Position numbers and translations under genes: made by a program
From: Gammaproteobacteria bacterium
GTDB taxonomy: Bacteria; Pseudomonadota; Gammaproteobacteria; Xanthomonadales; Marinicellaceae
Reading direction: 5' to 3'
DNA: 7,431 nt
Assembly: GCA_030426065.1 (NCBI GenBank)
Contig: JAUHZH010000102.1
Coordinates: forward strand, 1-7,431
The notes under the pieces: model-generated
Seen by the model: only the letters and a program-made list of their open reading frames with translations
What the model was told of the DNA's origin: nothing
Databases searched by the model: none
Shown: positions 5,401 through 7,431 of the stretch, one piece after another
Layout of the letters: each line of letters starts with the position of its first letter
Position numbering within the stretch: the first letter of the stretch is position 1

Positions 5401-6710
5401 TGAACCCGAATGCCGACACCATCGCTGCCATCGCCACGCCGGCGGGCACCGGTGGTGTTGGCATCATCCGCATATCTGGCCCTGAAGCGTTCAGGATAGC
5501 CACCCGCTTGTCAGGGATAAGCAACCCCACTCCCAGAAAAGCCCTTTTTGCCACATTCAAGAACAACCACGATCAAATCATTGATTCTGGCTTGTTGCTC
5601 TGTTTTCAAACCCCCGCCTCTTTCACCGGTGAAGACGTGGTTGAACTGCAAGGACATGGTGGCCATGTGGTGATGCAAATGTTGTTGAAAGCGGTGTTAC
5701 AGGCCGGTGCGAGGTTGGCACGGCCAGGCGAGTTTTCCGAACGTGCTTTTTTGAATGACAAAATTGATTTGGTTCAAGCCGAGGCCATTGCCGATGTCAT
5801 ATCTGGTGGATCAGAACAAGCCGTATTGGCATCGCAAAGGGCCTTACAAGGCGAGTTTTCAAATCACGTCAATCACATCCTTGAGCTGTTGATTCAAACC
5901 CGCATTTGGGTTGAGTCGGCGATTGATTTCCCCGAAGAAGAAATCGATTTTTTGGCAGATGAACAATTGCGACAGCAAATGGCAGACCTGAATCAAGCGC
6001 TGAAAAACACATTGGCCCAAACCCAAACTGGGGTGGTGTTGAACCAAGGGATCAACTTGGCCATCATCGGCAAACCCAATGCAGGCAAGTCTTCTTTGCT
6101 CAACTGCTTGACCAAAGAAGACACCGCCATCATTTCAGATGTGGCAGGAACCACCCGCGATGTGATCAAAGAAGACATCGTGATCCAAGGCATTCCGGTT
6201 CGGGTGATTGACACCGCAGGCATCCACGATACCGATAACCCGATTGAACAACAAGGCATCGATCGGGCGCTCAACGTCAAAGCACAAGCCGACGTGGTCC
6301 TGCATGTCATTGATGGCAGCGACATGCCAGAGACGCTGGAACAAAACAACAAAGAAATCACCATCATCAACAAAAGTGATCTGCTACATGCCAAAGCACC
6401 GGATCATGCTGTGGTGGTCTCTGCCCTGAATCAAACAGGTTTGGATGCATTGGAACAAGCCATTGTCAGCCGCGTGATCAAGACGGCTTTGGGAGACTCC
6501 ACGTTCACGGCTCGGGCACGTCACATCGAACAGCTGAAAATCACCCAATCACATGTTGATGAAGCGGAATCACAGTTGCAGCACAACCAAGGTGAGTTAT
6601 CGGCCGAAGAGTTGCGCTTGGCACAACATGCCATGAGTGAAATAACCGGTGAATTTTCTTCCGATGATTTATTGGGAAGGATTTTCTCCAGTTTTTGTAT
6701 CGGAAAGTAA
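5400..6710 (+). CDS. mnmE: tRNA modification GTPase MnmE (TrmE)
   Basis: MnmE with MnmG (GidA) builds the (carboxymethyl)aminomethyl group at C5 of wobble uridine 34 in certain tRNAs. The 436 residues (E. coli 454) have an N-terminal folate-binding domain opening DTIAAIATPAGTGGVGIIRISG-like (the visible 6-27), a helical domain, and an inserted G domain: G1 GKPNAGKS (224-231), G2 TTRD (251-254), G3 DTAG (271-274), G4 NKSD (324-327). The C-terminus is complete, with EITGEFSSDDLLGRIF and the CIGK motif (433-436). The ATG at 5400 overlaps the yidC stop in TGATG, implying translational coupling; a TTG at 5397 is less likely. The catalytic glutamate of switch II is kept (Glu283), but the arginine after DTAG-Ile/Leu is histidine (His276). 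Confidence 0.98.
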   Translation: MNPNADTIAAIATPAGTGGVGIIRISGPEAFRIATRLSGISNPTPRKALFATFKNNHDQIIDSGLLLCFQTPASFTGEDVVELQGHGGHVVMQMLLKAVLQAGARLARPGEFSERAFLNDKIDLVQAEAIADVISGGSEQAVLASQRALQGEFSNHVNHILELLIQTRIWVESAIDFPEEEIDFLADEQLRQQMADLNQALKNTLAQTQTGVVLNQGINLAIIGKPNAGKSSLLNCLTKEDTAIISDVAGTTRDVIKEDIVIQGIPVRVIDTAGIHDTDNPIEQQGIDRALNVKAQADVVLHVIDGSDMPETLEQNNKEITIINKSDLLHAKAPDHAVVVSALNQTGLDALEQAIVSRVIKTALGDSTFTARARHIEQLKITQSHVDEAESQLQHNQGELSAEELRLAQHAMSEITGEFSSDDLLGRIFSSFCIGK

Positions 6711-6759
6711 TCCTCACCACTTCCTTTTTGTTTGCACTATTTTATGCCATGATGGCGAC

Positions 6760-7350
6760 ATGAAACGCATATCCCTTAAAGCCAAGGTTTTTTTGTTGTT
6801 GCTGGCCATCACTGGGCTGGTGATTTTGGTGATGTCATTGATGATGCAACAAGGCGTGAACAAAGGATTCAACAACTACAAAAAATCTTTGGAAAAAGCC
6901 TATTCTCACCGTTTGGTTTTGACACTGGAAAGTTACTATGACCACTATGGGAATTGGCATACTTTGAAAAAAGACCCAAAAAAATGGCATGCTTTGTTGA
7001 ATAAAAGTGCAGTCAAAGTCAGTAAAAAAATCACTCACCCCAGGAGCAAAGAAAAGTGGGAAGAAGAGGACCACAAAAAGGTCAAGAAAGTGAAAGAGAA
7101 ACTGAAGCGCATCATCCCCGATTACACTTTATTTAATCACAAGAAAGAAAGGATCACAGGAACGGCCTATTGGGACAGCCCTGGGTTGATGTTTAAAATT
7201 TGGCACAACAAAGAGGTGGTCGGATTTTTACTGTCCACGGGTGATCAGTCCGCAGTGATGGAACAAGACAAACAGTTTGCCCACCGAATCAAGAAATTGG
7301 TGCTGATGGTTTCTTTTTCAGAAGTAAACAAAATCTGCGAAAATCCGTAA
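6760..7350 (+). CDS. BaeS-like sensor-kinase N-terminal half, no kinase domain (truncated or stand-alone)
   Basis: The 196-residue product has one clear membrane helix (about 9-28) and a lysine-rich, probably periplasmic domain. It resembles the sensor part of BaeS-type histidine kinases: a GF..Y motif after the helix (36-40), then YYDHYGNWHTLKKDPKKWHALL-like spacing (59-80; compare the YAQHGNW..L of E. coli BaeS), a LFNHKKERITG strand (124-134), a VVGFLL strand (153-158) and a D..F....K lead-in to a second helix. Where that helix should form (about 180-185) the protein turns polar and stops; no HAMP, histidine or ATPase region follows in any frame. The ATG at 6760 was chosen over an earlier in-frame one inside mnmE. 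It starts 49 bases after mnmE with no clear terminator between. It may be a decayed kinase gene or a small membrane sensor; the function is unknown. Confidence 0.55.
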   Translation: MKRISLKAKVFLLLLAITGLVILVMSLMMQQGVNKGFNNYKKSLEKAYSHRLVLTLESYYDHYGNWHTLKKDPKKWHALLNKSAVKVSKKITHPRSKEKWEEEDHKKVKKVKEKLKRIIPDYTLFNHKKERITGTAYWDSPGLMFKIWHNKEVVGFLLSTGDQSAVMEQDKQFAHRIKKLVLMVSFSEVNKICENP

Positions 7351-7377
7351 TTAAACTGGAAATGTTATTTCTGAAAA
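7315..7377. repeat. 9-bp inverted repeat at the break in the sensor gene
   Basis: TTTTCAGAA (7315-7323) and TTCTGAAAA (7369-7377) are perfect reverse complements 45 bases apart. The left copy coincides with the place where the sensor protein loses its resemblance to the kinase family. Long-spaced 9-mers of low complexity can arise by chance in AT-rich DNA. Confidence 0.4.
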
Positions 7378-7431
7378 TCTATCGTTTAAGATAGTGAAAG
7401 AATTATTTAACTTTACAAAGGTATCAATAAA
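7351..7431. other. AT-rich tail without a recognisable gene
   Basis: Only 18 of these 81 bases are G or C, well below the coding regions beside it. It contains a small palindrome (CTATC and GATAG, 7379-7394) and near the end AAAGG (7417-7421), which could be the ribosome binding site of a gene starting just outside the window. No coding frame is convincing. Confidence 0.5.

Noticed and set aside
5397..5402. TTG at 5397 as the mnmE start
   Set aside because: The ATG one codon later overlaps the yidC stop in the usual TGATG form and gives the expected N-terminus.
5993..6394. 133-codon open frame on the minus strand across mnmE
   Set aside because: Shadow of the conserved G domain; serine/methionine-rich composition is typical of antisense reading.
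6649..6759. Earlier ATG for the last gene, inside mnmE
   Set aside because: It would overlap mnmE by 62 bases and add 37 residues that do not resemble the family; the ATG at 6760 puts the basic segment and membrane helix at the N-terminus as expected.
7311..7395. A frameshift at the T5 run restoring the kinase reading frame
   Set aside because: One alternative frame stops after five codons and the other gives about 27 residues rich in Lys/Leu with no HAMP-like features, so a simple frameshift does not restore a kinase.
1..7431. CRISPR arrays, tRNA or rRNA genes, insertion sequences, prophage or defence genes
   Set aside because: No direct-repeat arrays, no RNA gene cores and no transposase or integrase motifs seen on reading both strands; the window is core chromosome.

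Overview
The window is the chromosomal replication-origin neighbourhood of a gammaproteobacterium, with two divergent gene blocks. Leftward (minus strand) run dnaA, dnaN and the first 124 codons of recF, which leaves the window at base 1. Rightward (plus strand) run rpmH, rnpA, yidC and mnmE, followed by a small membrane protein. The dnaA-dnaN-recF / rpmH-rnpA-yidC-mnmE order, the 44-residue L34, the 366-residue beta clamp and the complete MnmE C-terminal CIGK motif all fit Gammaproteobacteria. DnaA resembles the Xanthomonas/Lysobacter side of the class as I remember those sequences. The AT-leaning composition and gene layout would suit a Marinicella-like lineage, but that is a weak guess.

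Layout: 1-372 recF (partial, -); 373-1473 dnaN (-); 1474-1650 a very AT-rich intergenic region (19 G/C in the first 107 bases) with two perfect DnaA boxes forming a 15-bp inverted repeat, and a third box just inside the end of dnaA, the best oriC candidate; 1651-2949 dnaA (-); 2950-3192 the divergent promoter region; 3193-3327 rpmH (+); 3351-3716 rnpA (+); 3709-5400 yidC (+); 5400-6710 mnmE (+); 6760-7350 a protein resembling the sensor half of a BaeS-type histidine kinase but ending where its second membrane helix should begin; 7351-7431 an AT-rich tail (18 G/C in 81 bases) with no gene.

The genes are core ones: DnaA opens the origin, DnaN clamps the polymerase, RecF helps repair stalled forks; L34 goes to the ribosome, RnpA is the protein part of RNase P, YidC inserts membrane proteins and MnmE modifies tRNA wobble uridines.

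I see no new multi-gene system. The most interesting structure is regulatory and lies inside coding sequence. Both recF and rnpA start with GTG and no visible Shine-Dalgarno, and both carry, about 25-32 bases into the gene, a long near-perfect hairpin followed by a T-run on the coding strand. These look like intrinsic terminators or attenuators that would separate high-demand upstream genes (dnaN, rpmH) from low-demand downstream ones (recF, rnpA and beyond). Other points are the absence of yidD between rnpA and yidC, a changed DnaA arginine-finger motif, a changed switch II arginine in MnmE, and the truncated sensor protein.
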